Assembly (NCBI GenBank): GCA_001655195.1
Contig: LPNY01000027.1
Span: 51,730 to 115,729, forward strand
DNA: 64,000 bases
Direction: 5' to 3'
Source of the DNA: Arcobacter sp. EP1
GTDB taxonomy: Bacteria > Campylobacterota > Campylobacteria > Campylobacterales > Arcobacteraceae
The position numbers were made by a program, and so were the translations under genes. Below, piece by piece: positions 28,447 through 37,144 of this stretch. Under the pieces are notes generated by a model that made no database searches, was not told where the DNA came from, and worked only from the letters and a program-made list of their open reading frames with translations. Numbering within the stretch: position 1 is the first letter of the stretch; the number at the start of each line of letters is the position of its first letter.

Positions 28447-28597
28447 ATTTATTCCTAATTGAGGTATTATTTTTCGTGATATTACAAAAATTGTACTTTA
28501 AAGGCAATATTGTATATAATTTACGATTACTTTAGAAATTATTTCAATGATTAACTCTTTAACTTAAGGTAATTATAAAAATTATTAGTGAGATATT

Positions 28598-30553
28598 ATG
28601 GCAAAACGTACGACGTACAAGAAACTTATTTTTAAAATTATTATTATCACCCTTGCAGTAACTTTGTCCGTTGGTTTTATCTATTCCCAAGTTATGAAAC
28701 AAGACGCTATTGAAAAACTCACTACCATAGAAGCAAAAAAAACAACTCAATTAGTTTTTGAAACCCTCTATTCAGCCATGGCAAAAGGGTGGACAAAAAA
28801 AGATTTAGAAGAGATTATCCAACGACTTAATAAAATCGATGAGCATATGATTGTTAACGTTTACCGAGGGGAAACTGTTGCCAAAGAGTATGGGGAAATA
28901 CAGCGGGATAAAAAAATTCGAAATGAAAACTACTATGTGCAAAAAGCTTTCGAAAAAGATGATATTTTAAATATGGTTGATGATTCAAATATTGAGTACT
29001 ACTATCCTATTATTGCCGAATCTGAGTGTATGCAATGTCACAGTCAAGCTGTTGAAGGAGAAGTTTTAGGGGTTATTGATATCTCTTATCCTATTGATGA
29101 ATTAAAAGTATCACTCTCGTCAATTATTAACTTTTTTATTCTCTTTGTTATTAGTTTTTCTCTGATTATTTTCTTTGCACTTTTTATTGAATTTGATAAA
29201 TACTTAATCCGACCCATTAAAAACTTTGTAACAAATATCAATACAATCTCCAATGATAATGATATCACTAAACGTGTAGCATTAAACAATGATATCGAAG
29301 AGATACACTCCATGCAAGAAGTATTTAATGGAATGTTAGACTCTATTGAATACCAGTTTTACAACGACGAACTAACGGGTCTTCCAAACCGTAAACGATT
29401 GATTGAAACCATAACCGAAAAACATAATGCTGTTTTAATGATCATTAATATTGATAAATTCCAAGAGGTCAATGATCTTTATGGAGACCAAATTGGAAAT
29501 AATATTTTACAAAATACAGCAAATGTTATCAAAGATAATATCAATCCACATGCTATTTTATTTAAACTGCACGCCGATGAATATGCTCTGTATTATGAAA
29601 CAGATTTAGCCTATGAAGAGATACAAAGTTTGGCACTACATTTAACCCATGTAATTGAAAACAACACTCTTTTTATAAATGATTCAGAGATATTTATTAA
29701 TGCAACTATAGGGATAGCATATGGAAATCGTTTCTTACTGAGTAATGCTGATATTGCCCTCAAACTAGCTAAGAAAAAGAAGAAAAAGTACCTTATTTAT
29801 GAATCATCTATGAATATAGAACACGAATATGAGCAAAACCTTAAGTGGGCTAAAAAAATTAAAGATGCCATCGAAAATGATAAAATTATGCCACTTTTTC
29901 AACCTATCGTTGACACCAAAACAAAAGAGATAGTCAAATATGAAGCCCTCATGCGTATGGTTGATGACAATGGTGAATATATTTCACCAATTCACTTTTT
30001 AGAACTAGCCAAGAAAAACAAACTCTATCCACAACTCACCCGTGCTATGTTGGATAAAACTTTTGAAATTTTTAAAGACAAAAACTATCAAGTCTCTATT
30101 AATCTATCTGTTCAAGATATCCTCAATGAACAAGTTTATCGTACAATTTTGAGTAAACTCAAAGAGTATAAATTAGGAGATAGAGTTGTCTTTGAAATCA
30201 TTGAATCAGAGGGTATTGAGAACTTTGAAGAGGTCTTAGAGTTTATCCAAGAGGTTAAAAAAGAGAAAGCAAAAATCTCTATTGATGACTTTGGAACAGG
30301 GTACTCTAACTTTGAATACCTCATGAAACTCAAAGTTGACTACATCAAAATTGATGCTTCTATGATTAGAGATATTGACACCAACCAAAACTCTAAACTG
30401 GTAACTGAAACTATCATTGATTTTGCTAAAAAGATGCATATCAAAACCGTAGGAGAATTTATCCACTCACAAAATGTTTACGATGTAGTTAGAGAGCTTG
30501 GAATTGATTACTCCCAAGGCTACTTCTTTGGAGAACCGCAAGAGTTAAAGTAA
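28598..30553 (+). CDS. membrane c-di-GMP phosphodiesterase with periplasmic c-type heme site and degenerate GGDEF
   Basis: 651 residues. One membrane helix near residues 7-29, a periplasmic region with a single CMQCH heme-c motif (about residues 145-149, DUF3365/Tll0287-like context), a second helix (about 170-195), HAMP-like linker, GGDEF and EAL domains. The cyclase signature reads HADEY instead of GGDEF, so cyclase activity is unlikely. The EAL domain keeps EALMRM, NLSVQDIL, DDFGTGYSN and YIKIDASMI, so it should hydrolyse c-di-GMP. The heme suggests sensing of redox state or a gas (inference). It is a single gene with a TATAAT at about 28513-28520 upstream. Confidence 0.87.
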   Translation: MAKRTTYKKLIFKIIIITLAVTLSVGFIYSQVMKQDAIEKLTTIEAKKTTQLVFETLYSAMAKGWTKKDLEEIIQRLNKIDEHMIVNVYRGETVAKEYGEIQRDKKIRNENYYVQKAFEKDDILNMVDDSNIEYYYPIIAESECMQCHSQAVEGEVLGVIDISYPIDELKVSLSSIINFFILFVISFSLIIFFALFIEFDKYLIRPIKNFVTNINTISNDNDITKRVALNNDIEEIHSMQEVFNGMLDSIEYQFYNDELTGLPNRKRLIETITEKHNAVLMIINIDKFQEVNDLYGDQIGNNILQNTANVIKDNINPHAILFKLHADEYALYYETDLAYEEIQSLALHLTHVIENNTLFINDSEIFINATIGIAYGNRFLLSNADIALKLAKKKKKKYLIYESSMNIEHEYEQNLKWAKKIKDAIENDKIMPLFQPIVDTKTKEIVKYEALMRMVDDNGEYISPIHFLELAKKNKLYPQLTRAMLDKTFEIFKDKNYQVSINLSVQDILNEQVYRTILSKLKEYKLGDRVVFEIIESEGIENFEEVLEFIQEVKKEKAKISIDDFGTGYSNFEYLMKLKVDYIKIDASMIRDIDTNQNSKLVTETIIDFAKKMHIKTVGEFIHSQNVYDVVRELGIDYSQGYFFGEPQELK

Positions 30554-30588
30554 CCTCTAGAATTTACACGTAATTAATTTTTTTTCAC

Positions 30589-30594
30589 TATAAT
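30589..30594 (+). promoter_or_regulatory. -10 box TATAAT of the flavin reductase gene
   Basis: A perfect TATAAT preceded by a T-run places transcription start near 30600, 20 bases before the ATG at 30620. This rules out the upstream TTG at 30596 as the start codon. Confidence 0.6.
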
Positions 30595-30619
30595 ATTGCC
30601 TAAAAAACAAAGGCTTTTT

Positions 30620-31183
30620 ATGATTGTAGATTTTAACGATGTAAACGATTTAAACCGATATAAAATGATGTCTGACACAGTAGTTCCTAGACCAATTGCG
30701 TGGATTGTAACAGAAGACGAAGGGGTTGTTAACGCCGCACCATTTTCGTACTTTACGCCACTTTCAAGTAACCCTGCAACGTTAGTGGTTTCTATTGGAC
30801 AAAAAGAGAAAGATGTTCCAAAAGACAGCTTAGCAAATATCTTAAAACATAAAAAAGCAACCATCTGTTTTGTTAACCAAAATAACATGGAAGATGTTAA
30901 AAACTGTGCCAGTATGTTGCCAAAAGAGCAAAGTGAAATTGAAGAGTATGGAATAGAAACAACTAAAGTTTTAGATGACTATCCCCCAATGATTAGTTCA
31001 AGCCAAACTGCACTTTTTTGTGACTACTACAGTACTGTTGATATGCCAGGGAAAACAACCCCTGTTATCTTAGAACTTAAAAAACAGTTTATTGAAGAGG
31101 GTCGATTAGATGAACGTTCTCATGTGCATGTGGAGAACTTAGGTCGAAGTGGTGCTCATTTTAAAGCAATGGCAGATGTATAG
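30620..31183 (+). CDS. flavin reductase-like FMN-binding protein
   Basis: 187 residues from the ATG at 30620 (AAAGG at 30609-30613, 6-base spacer). The split-barrel flavin reductase domain is shown by MMSDTVVPRPIAWIVT, NAAPFSYFTPLSSNPATLVV and the later AKICFVNQ-type segment KATICFVNQNN. Members bind FMN and serve as flavin reductases or related oxidoreductases; the partner is not evident here. It is convergent with the chemoreceptor gene, with 9 bases between the stops. Confidence 0.83.
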   Translation: MIVDFNDVNDLNRYKMMSDTVVPRPIAWIVTEDEGVVNAAPFSYFTPLSSNPATLVVSIGQKEKDVPKDSLANILKHKKATICFVNQNNMEDVKNCASMLPKEQSEIEEYGIETTKVLDDYPPMISSSQTALFCDYYSTVDMPGKTTPVILELKKQFIEEGRLDERSHVHVENLGRSGAHFKAMADV

Positions 31184-31210
31184 AGTGGGAGTTTAAAAAC
31201 TCTCCCACTC
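31183..31210. terminator. hairpin between convergent genes
   Basis: Arms GAGTGGGAG and CTCCCACTC (9 bp, perfect) with a 10-base loop span the stop codons of the flavin reductase and chemoreceptor genes. There is no strong U-run. The right arm also encodes the last residues of the chemoreceptor, so sequence constraint there is double. Confidence 0.5.
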
Positions 31211-33610
31211 ATCATCACCACTCTGTTTTTGTGCCGTTACAACCGGTGACGGTTTTGCACTAACAGGGGCTACTTTTTTCTCAACCTTTGCTGGGCGACT
31301 CTGAACAGGAGAGACTACAGCGGGTTCGCTCTTTTTGGCTTTTTGACTGATATTTTTACCATCAAAATTGTTTTTATCAACATTTGATACCACATCAATT
31401 GCAATATCATTTGTCTCTTTTGCAATTGCATTTGTTTTATCAGCAACTGCCGCATTTTCTTGAGTAAATTGATCTAACTGACCAACTGCATCTGCAATTT
31501 GTCCCATACCAATAGTTTGCTCTTTTGCAGCATTTGTAACATCATCAATAAGTTTACTCGTATTTACAATTTTTTCTTCTAATTGAGTAAACCCATCAAT
31601 CATCTTGCTACTAATGTTTTTACCATTATCTGCTCGTTGGGTTGCACTCTCAACTAACTCTTTAATCTCTTTAGCAGCTTCAGCAGATCGGCTAGCTAGG
31701 TTACGTACTTCTTGTGCAACAACAGCAAACCCTTTTCCTGCTTCACCAGCAGTTGCTGCTTCTACAGCTGCATTAAGAGATAGAATATTTGTTTGGAAAG
31801 CAATTTGGTCAATCACAGAAATAGCTTCATTAATATTGATAACCGTCTCATTGATTTCATCCATAGCTTTTACAGTATCATTGGCTAAAGCTTTACCCTC
31901 TGTTGCAGAGTTTTTCGTTTGATTTGAAATACTAAGCATCTCTTGTGCTTTTTGACTGGTTTGTTCAATATTGCTCGTAATTTCATCAATTGAAGCGGCT
32001 GTCTCTTCTAAAGAAGCTGCTTGAGAAGTTGCGTTTTTACTTAAAGTATTTACATTGGTTGACAACTCATCTGAACTTGCTTGTAAAGATAAACCATCTT
32101 CTTGGTTGTCTCTTAAAATGTGTGTAATCATACGACTCATTTCAATAATCTCTTGACCAATTTTCCCTGAGTTTTCACCCTCAAGTTTTGCAGTAAAGTC
32201 TCGTTTGGTGTATTTAGACAGAACATCACTTAGTTTATTAATATCTCGTCCAATAGCACTCTCTAAACTAGATAACATATCATTTAATAAGTTTTTGAGT
32301 TCATTGAGAGATTCTGTTGTCGTACTAAGACTTATTCGCTGTTCTAAATAACCTTGCCCCACATGATTTGCTACTTCTTTTACTTCATTAATAAGCGCGT
32401 TATCTTGGTCAATTCCTACTCGAATTGATTCCACGTTATCATTGATACTTTGTGCCATGACACCAAACTCATCGTGAGACTTAATTTCAATCTGTTTTGG
32501 ATTGGTTGATTTTTTATTTAAGTAGTTAAAGAAATCATTTAAACCTTCACTAATAGAAAGTAGATTTTTATTAAGTTTTCGAATAGAGATAAACACAACA
32601 ATAGCAACCAACATCGATGCAACAAATCCCGCTATAATAGAAAAATACTTCATAAAGTCAGCATGGGCTAAATACTCATCCACTGGAGCAACAACAAAGA
32701 ATGTCCACTGATCATTATTTGATAACTTAAAAGATTTAGAAAAATAAAATGACTCTTTTCCAGTTGCGGGAGATTCTTTTGTAAAACTGTAATCTTTTCC
32801 TGCTTTTGTATTTTTTAATGACTGGGCATAATCACTGCTATTTTTTGTTAGTTTTAAAAGATCTTTACCCACAAATTTTGCTTGGGGATGTCCAATTACA
32901 AACTGGTGGTGATCCACCATAAAAACATAACCATTATCATAAAGTTTAATATTTTTTGCCATTTTAGAGAAAGTATCCATGGTAATATCAATTCCAATAG
33001 AACCTATAAATTCACCTTTATAATACATTGGTACTGCAACCGTTGACATAAGTACTTCTACGCCATCAACTGGGTACATGTAAGGTTTAGTGATATAAAC
33101 ATCTTTTTTCTCATATGGCCCTTTTACCCACTCTAAATCCAGCGAATAACTACTCCCTGGTGCAATAGTGATTTTAGAACCTGCTTTGGCTACATAAGGA
33201 TTAAATTGTCCTGTTTTGTCATACCACTTACGACTATCTTGTGGATCTCCAGCTTTAAAAAACTGTTCTTTCTCTTTGATTTTAAACCAAAAACCAACAA
33301 TGAAGGCATTATCATTTAAAATATCTGTCATAAATGCAAGAACTTCTTCTTCTTTTAGAGGATGTCCAGATTTTAATGCATTAGTATATTTAAATGCCAT
33401 GATTTTAGAGATAGTGATTGATTCGTTAACTTTTTCTTGTATTGTTGCCGCATTTTTTGCAGATAACTCTTTGATATATGCTTTTGCATCATTTTGAGAT
33501 GTTTCTGAGGAGAATTTTGTGACAAAGAAAATAGTAATCCCAAATACTACTGTAATTGTACCTAAAACCTGAAATAAGAGTTTATTCCCGAAACTTGATT
33601 TCTTTTCCAT
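31193..33610 (-). CDS. methyl-accepting chemotaxis protein with dCache-like sensor and C-terminal tether
   Basis: 805 residues. TM1 (about 10-28), a large periplasmic double-Cache-like domain (about 35-320; FWFKIKEKEQFF, YDNGYVFMVDHH, GSIGIDITMDTF), TM2 (about 322-345), HAMP, then the long cytoplasmic signalling coiled coil. The hairpin tip is conserved (IDQIAFQTNILSLNAAVEAA, then GFAVVAQEVRNLA). A Lys/Pro/Val-rich flexible linker ends in EWESF, which matches the xWxxF pentapeptide that tethers CheR/CheB in other receptors. The ligand is unknown. It is a single gene. Confidence 0.93.
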   Translation of the reverse strand: MEKKSSFGNKLLFQVLGTITVVFGITIFFVTKFSSETSQNDAKAYIKELSAKNAATIQEKVNESITISKIMAFKYTNALKSGHPLKEEEVLAFMTDILNDNAFIVGFWFKIKEKEQFFKAGDPQDSRKWYDKTGQFNPYVAKAGSKITIAPGSSYSLDLEWVKGPYEKKDVYITKPYMYPVDGVEVLMSTVAVPMYYKGEFIGSIGIDITMDTFSKMAKNIKLYDNGYVFMVDHHQFVIGHPQAKFVGKDLLKLTKNSSDYAQSLKNTKAGKDYSFTKESPATGKESFYFSKSFKLSNNDQWTFFVVAPVDEYLAHADFMKYFSIIAGFVASMLVAIVVFISIRKLNKNLLSISEGLNDFFNYLNKKSTNPKQIEIKSHDEFGVMAQSINDNVESIRVGIDQDNALINEVKEVANHVGQGYLEQRISLSTTTESLNELKNLLNDMLSSLESAIGRDINKLSDVLSKYTKRDFTAKLEGENSGKIGQEIIEMSRMITHILRDNQEDGLSLQASSDELSTNVNTLSKNATSQAASLEETAASIDEITSNIEQTSQKAQEMLSISNQTKNSATEGKALANDTVKAMDEINETVININEAISVIDQIAFQTNILSLNAAVEAATAGEAGKGFAVVAQEVRNLASRSAEAAKEIKELVESATQRADNGKNISSKMIDGFTQLEEKIVNTSKLIDDVTNAAKEQTIGMGQIADAVGQLDQFTQENAAVADKTNAIAKETNDIAIDVVSNVDKNNFDGKNISQKAKKSEPAVVSPVQSRPAKVEKKVAPVSAKPSPVVTAQKQSGDDEWESF

Positions 33611-33706
33611 AATTTATCCTTTGCAGTGCATTGAGATATATTATAACATAGAAATTAATAAAAATAATTTTTTTGAAGAACTAAAAGTTATTTGTTAAAG
33701 TAAGCT

Positions 33707-33735
33707 AAAGGGAAAACCAAAACGACTTTCCCTTT
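33707..33735 (-). terminator. terminator-like hairpin
   Basis: Arms AAAGGGAAA and TTTCCCTTT, 9 bp, loop of 11, located 10 bases beyond the stop of the gene at 33746-34591. Confidence 0.55.
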
Positions 33736-33745
33736 TCGTAGGTCT

Positions 33746-34591
33746 TTAAGCTACAATTTGATGTAACTTACTACATTGAGATAAGTGAACTCCCATTCCA
33801 GCTACATCATCAATGATATCTTGATACGCATGGAAATGCGCATTGTATACATATACAAAAATTTCATCACCCTTTTCTAAAAAGTTATGTTTTCCAAATT
33901 CGGTATATGCTGTTGCACCTGCTGCGATTAATAACCCTTTATGGTTTTGAATATCTTGGATAAATGGGCTTAACTCTTCTAATGGACCTTGGTCCTCTTG
34001 AGAGTTAAATTTCTCTACCATCCAATCTTTTAATTGCTTAAAAAAGTACGAATAGGAGTTAACAGCACTAATAGTTCCATACTCTTTTAAAATCCCATCT
34101 CGCCGTACAAACGAAGCGATATGAAACTTATCTAAAATACCTTCTGAATCAAAAGAATCAATCTCAATAAACTCTGAAGAAATTCCTTTTGATTCTTTTC
34201 CCCAGTTCTTTTTCGTACTTAGTTTATTACCATCTTGAATACGGTTAGAACAGTCATTAAATGCACTAAAAAATTTTGGTTTGATATCAATTAGTTTATT
34301 ATCTTCAAACTCAAAATCACATACTAATGCAACTTCAGCTTCAACTTGTAAATGTTCCATATCATTATGGTTAATTTTGTCATTACAAATAGGAAACTCT
34401 CCTAAAAATGTATCATTGTTTGGGATATAAAATGGGAATAATCCCTTTGGTGCATCTTTTTCTTTTGTTTCAATAACTGAAAACTCATCTGCTTCACCTG
34501 CTTCACCTAAATGGTTTGCAAAGTTTCCTGCAACACCAAAACCTAAATAATCTTTTAAATCCTCTAATGAAATTGTATTATTGTTTCTCAT
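33746..34591 (-). CDS. DUF5718-like family protein
   Basis: 281 residues, cytoplasmic, no signal peptide or membrane segment. The N-terminal GFGVAGNFANHLGEAGEA and the middle EAEVALVCDFEF resemble a family of unknown function common in Campylobacterota (DUF5718, from memory). The C-terminal half has a GLLIAAGATAYTEFGKHNFLEKGDEIFV stretch, broken here by no gap, that recalls fumarylacetoacetate-hydrolase-like folds, but catalytic residues could not be assigned. No function is claimed. A terminator hairpin follows. Confidence 0.65.
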   Translation of the reverse strand: MRNNNTISLEDLKDYLGFGVAGNFANHLGEAGEADEFSVIETKEKDAPKGLFPFYIPNNDTFLGEFPICNDKINHNDMEHLQVEAEVALVCDFEFEDNKLIDIKPKFFSAFNDCSNRIQDGNKLSTKKNWGKESKGISSEFIEIDSFDSEGILDKFHIASFVRRDGILKEYGTISAVNSYSYFFKQLKDWMVEKFNSQEDQGPLEELSPFIQDIQNHKGLLIAAGATAYTEFGKHNFLEKGDEIFVYVYNAHFHAYQDIIDDVAGMGVHLSQCSKLHQIVA

Positions 34592-34643
34592 GATAATTAC
34601 CTTTTATCTTTTTGTTTTTATTGTTTTAACAGAAGTTTTAAAG

Positions 34644-34672
34644 TTGTGAATTGTAGGGAGGTTTTTTATAGT
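34644..34672 (+). promoter_or_regulatory. candidate plus-strand promoter facing the small peptide gene
   Basis: TTGTGA (34644-34649) and TATAGT (34667-34672) are separated by 17 bases. A transcript starting near 34679 would run antisense to the 32-codon peptide gene at 34732-34830. This is motif-level evidence only. Confidence 0.3.
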
Positions 34673-34731
34673 AGAAGAACCCAAATGGGTCGCTTGAGAA
34701 AAGGGTCTCTGTTGTGTTTAAATTGTAACTT

Positions 34732-34830
34732 TTAACAGCGCCTACTATGTTCCCTAACTTTGACTAGCTTGACAAGCCCAAGGGCAATGGCTAGTTTTAT
34801 GACGAGAATATTGACAAGTTGTTTCATCAT
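34732..34830 (-). CDS. short hydrophobic peptide (32 codons)
   Basis: A 32-residue frame starts with two ATG codons (34830 and 34827) just after an AAAAGGAAAA ribosome site. The peptide reads MMKQLVNILVIKLAIALGLV and continues with LVK and a basic tail ending HSRRC. It is a single amphipathic or membrane-spanning helix with positive residues. Size and character resemble small membrane toxins of type I systems (TisB-like in character only, no homology claimed). It lies between the catabolic operon terminator and the gene at 33746. Two dyads lie upstream, and a possible antisense promoter lies downstream. Confidence 0.45.
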   Translation of the reverse strand: MMKQLVNILVIKLAIALGLVKLVKVREHSRRC

Positions 34831-34846
34831 TTTTCCTTTTTTTAGA

Positions 34847-34861
34847 AAGAACATTGTTCTT
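34847..34861. promoter_or_regulatory. 15-bp dyad just upstream of the short peptide gene
   Basis: AAGAACA and TGTTCTT flank a single T: 7-bp perfect arms, 16 bases before the first ATG of the peptide gene. It is a likely operator or the 5' end of the leader. Confidence 0.4.
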
Positions 34862-34941
34862 GTATTAAATTGTAAAAAGAGTTTACACTATTTTCTAAAA
34901 GTTTTCTTTAAAAAATTTGCTTACTTTAATTACTTTACCAA

Positions 34942-34963
34942 TCAATAAAGTTACGTTTATTGA
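34942..34963. promoter_or_regulatory. dyad TCAATAAA-N6-TTTATTGA
   Basis: Perfect 8-bp arms with a six-base spacer, about 110 bases upstream of the short peptide gene and 18 bases from the operon terminator hairpin. The shape suggests a dimeric regulator site; no regulator is assigned. Confidence 0.4.
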
Positions 34964-34980
34964 CGAGTAAAACAATGGAT

Positions 34981-35017
34981 GAAAGGATAAAGTAAATGGC
35001 TTGAACTTTATCCTTTC
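34981..35017 (-). terminator. terminator hairpin of the dicarboxylyl-CoA operon
   Basis: Perfect 13-bp arms GAAAGGATAAAGT/ACTTTATCCTTTC with an 11-base loop, 39 bases beyond the stop of the last operon gene. It is the strongest hairpin in this gap. Confidence 0.75.
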
Positions 35018-35056
35018 TTGGGAAGTAAACTTAACTTTGCATGAGTAGTAAACTAC

Positions 35057-36040
35057 TTATGCGAAGAATCTTTTCTCAACCTCATCTTGAAGTTTAGCTC
35101 CAGAGAATTTCGCTCTTTGAACCAATTCCCAGAAATATCGGTAAGTTGCTCTATCATGTAACTCACCATCATACTGGATTGGTCCCCACTCAGCATCTTG
35201 TGCTCCCACAAGAATATTTTGAGCAGCTTCTAGTTCGGTAAAGTCAGGTTTCATTGCATCAACGATTGCCTGTACTTGTGTTGGGTAAATTGACCACATT
35301 CTCATGAACCCAAACTCATTTCGTGCTCTTTCAGCATCTTTGTAAGTTTGGTATGGGTTCTTAAGGTCTAACGTTACGTTATGACAAGGGATAACATGGT
35401 TTTGGATAGCAGCTTGTGCTACTTTTGCTTTTGCTGCACCAATTAATCTGTGATCAAATTGACCAGGAGATCTCATATTAGATGCTGGAATTGCACCTTG
35501 GTATCCTGATACAAAGTCCATAAGACCAAAATCAAGTACTTGTAACCATGGTAATGTTGCAGTTTGCTCAACATCTTTTAATGCTCCATGCGTTTCAATT
35601 AAAATATGAATAGGAATCTCTCTTGTAATTCCAGACTCTTTTGCAACTTTTTGAATATACTCAATTTGCATTTTTGCATCTTCATAAGAAGTTGACTTTG
35701 GTAATGTGATGTATGCTAATTTTTCACCAGCACCTGGTACTAAAATATCAACATCTTGTCTCCAATCTGGATGTGCCGCATCATGAATTCTCGTACCTGC
35801 CATACCGTATGGGTTAGCATCAGAGTTTACTACTCTAACGATCATTTCAGCATGTTCAACTTCTTTACCAGTCTCTGCTCCATCTTCACAGTCACAAGTA
35901 ATATCAAATACAGGTCCAAGTTTCTTTTGCATTTCGAAACCTTTTAAAATCAGTTTCTCACTTCCTGCAAAGTGCTCACAAGTTGGGATAATTGGTAAAG
36001 ATTTACCAGATTCAAATAGTGCTTCATTTGGGTGTGTCAT
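35057..36040 (-). CDS. malyl-CoA/beta-methylmalyl-CoA lyase-like HpcH/HpaI-CitE family protein
   Basis: 327 residues, TIM-barrel CoA-ester lyase. Active-site features are complete: the DCEDGA motif, the metal-binding Glu in ILIETHGA, and the metal-binding Asp in FGLMDFVSGYQGAI. The long form and the SPGQFDHRLIGAAKAKV region fit L-malyl-CoA/beta-methylmalyl-CoA lyases, which cleave to acetyl-CoA or propionyl-CoA plus glyoxylate. It follows a mesaconyl-CoA hydratase gene by 37 bases, which supports beta-methylmalyl-CoA as substrate. Citramalyl-CoA cleavage is the main alternative. Confidence 0.82.
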   Translation of the reverse strand: MTHPNEALFESGKSLPIIPTCEHFAGSEKLILKGFEMQKKLGPVFDITCDCEDGAETGKEVEHAEMIVRVVNSDANPYGMAGTRIHDAAHPDWRQDVDILVPGAGEKLAYITLPKSTSYEDAKMQIEYIQKVAKESGITREIPIHILIETHGALKDVEQTATLPWLQVLDFGLMDFVSGYQGAIPASNMRSPGQFDHRLIGAAKAKVAQAAIQNHVIPCHNVTLDLKNPYQTYKDAERARNEFGFMRMWSIYPTQVQAIVDAMKPDFTELEAAQNILVGAQDAEWGPIQYDGELHDRATYRYFWELVQRAKFSGAKLQDEVEKRFFA

Positions 36041-36077
36041 TTTTAATCCTTTATTTCAATATTTAGTTTTTAAATTT

Positions 36078-37136
36078 TTATTTGTTTGGTTGTTTTGGAA
36101 TCACAACAGTGTAATCCAAGTCTAATACTACATTTGGTAAATATTTACCATCTTCACCTTTAGCATTTTCCACTTCATCAGGTCTCATGTTTTTAAGCCC
36201 AATTGTTCGAAGTCGAAGTAATCCTAAATCAGCTCTTGCATGATCAATCTTTTCAACCACTTCAGTGTAAGCATAAATCGTATCACCTGCAACGGTTGGG
36301 TTTGAATGTGCTCCTGAATTTATTGCATAAATCCATTGTGCATTTTGTAATCCATTAAACGAAATACTTCGTGCAATTGAGATAACATGACCTCCATACA
36401 TTAATCGCTCTCCAACTGGTGAACTTTTCATCATATGGTCATTGAAGTGAACCTTCGCATTGTTTTGGTATAACTTCGTTGCTAATGTGTGATCACTATC
36501 ATCAATAGTAATACCTTCAGCATGGTTCAATCTTTCACCTACTTCATAATCTTCCCAAAGATACGTTCCACCAGTCGCATTGGTATCAATGTTAGTCGCT
36601 TTTGGAATACTTAGTTCTTTAGTAATTTCTGTTGTTTTAGCAAAAGTTGGGATTTGGTTAATACCTGTCATCTCACCTTTATTTCTTTTATGTACCATTA
36701 CCCATCGCTTAAGGTTTAATACCTCATCTTCATCTTGGTTGTAACCAATTGAGTGCACATAAACAACACCTGATTTACCATTTGAGTTCTCTTTTAAACC
36801 AATAACTTCAGTCTCTAATCGAACCGTATCTCCTACATACACAGGATGTGGGAAAGATACTTCTGCATACCCTAAGTTTGCAATTGCATTAAGTGAAATA
36901 TCTTGAACTGATTTACCAAACGTTAAATGAAACATTAATAAATCATCAAGTGGTCGTTTTCTGTATCCAAACTCTTGTGCTAAAATATCACTTGAGTTTA
37001 ATGCAAATCGACTCCCAGTAAAGGCGATGTATAACGATACATCCCCATCACTGATTGTTCTTGGTAAGGGGTGAACAATTTTTTGACCGATTGTAAAATC
37101 TTCAAAGAAATTTCCCATATTAATCTTAGACATCAA
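36078..37136 (-). CDS. mch: mesaconyl-CoA hydratase-like MaoC family protein
   Basis: 352 residues with two hotdog (MaoC-like) halves. The stretches DISLNAIANLGYAEV, GDTVRLETEVIGLKENSNG and GYNQDEDEVLNLKRWVMV strongly resemble the mesaconyl-CoA hydratase (beta-methylmalyl-CoA dehydratase) of the ethylmalonyl-CoA pathway. It hydrates mesaconyl-CoA to beta-methylmalyl-CoA, the substrate of the lyase encoded next. It lies 8 bases downstream of the ligase-lyase fusion gene, within one operon. Confidence 0.86.
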   Translation of the reverse strand: MMSKINMGNFFEDFTIGQKIVHPLPRTISDGDVSLYIAFTGSRFALNSSDILAQEFGYRKRPLDDLLMFHLTFGKSVQDISLNAIANLGYAEVSFPHPVYVGDTVRLETEVIGLKENSNGKSGVVYVHSIGYNQDEDEVLNLKRWVMVHKRNKGEMTGINQIPTFAKTTEITKELSIPKATNIDTNATGGTYLWEDYEVGERLNHAEGITIDDSDHTLATKLYQNNAKVHFNDHMMKSSPVGERLMYGGHVISIARSISFNGLQNAQWIYAINSGAHSNPTVAGDTIYAYTEVVEKIDHARADLGLLRLRTIGLKNMRPDEVENAKGEDGKYLPNVVLDLDYTVVIPKQPNK

Positions 37137-37144
37137 CTCTCTCC

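Noticed and set aside
30596..30619. TTG start of the flavin reductase gene
   Set aside because: It lies at or before the expected transcription start set by TATAAT at 30589-30594.
34760..34948. 62-codon plus-strand frame opposite the short peptide gene
   Set aside because: No ribosome site, and poor protein character; the minus-strand peptide has much better start signals.
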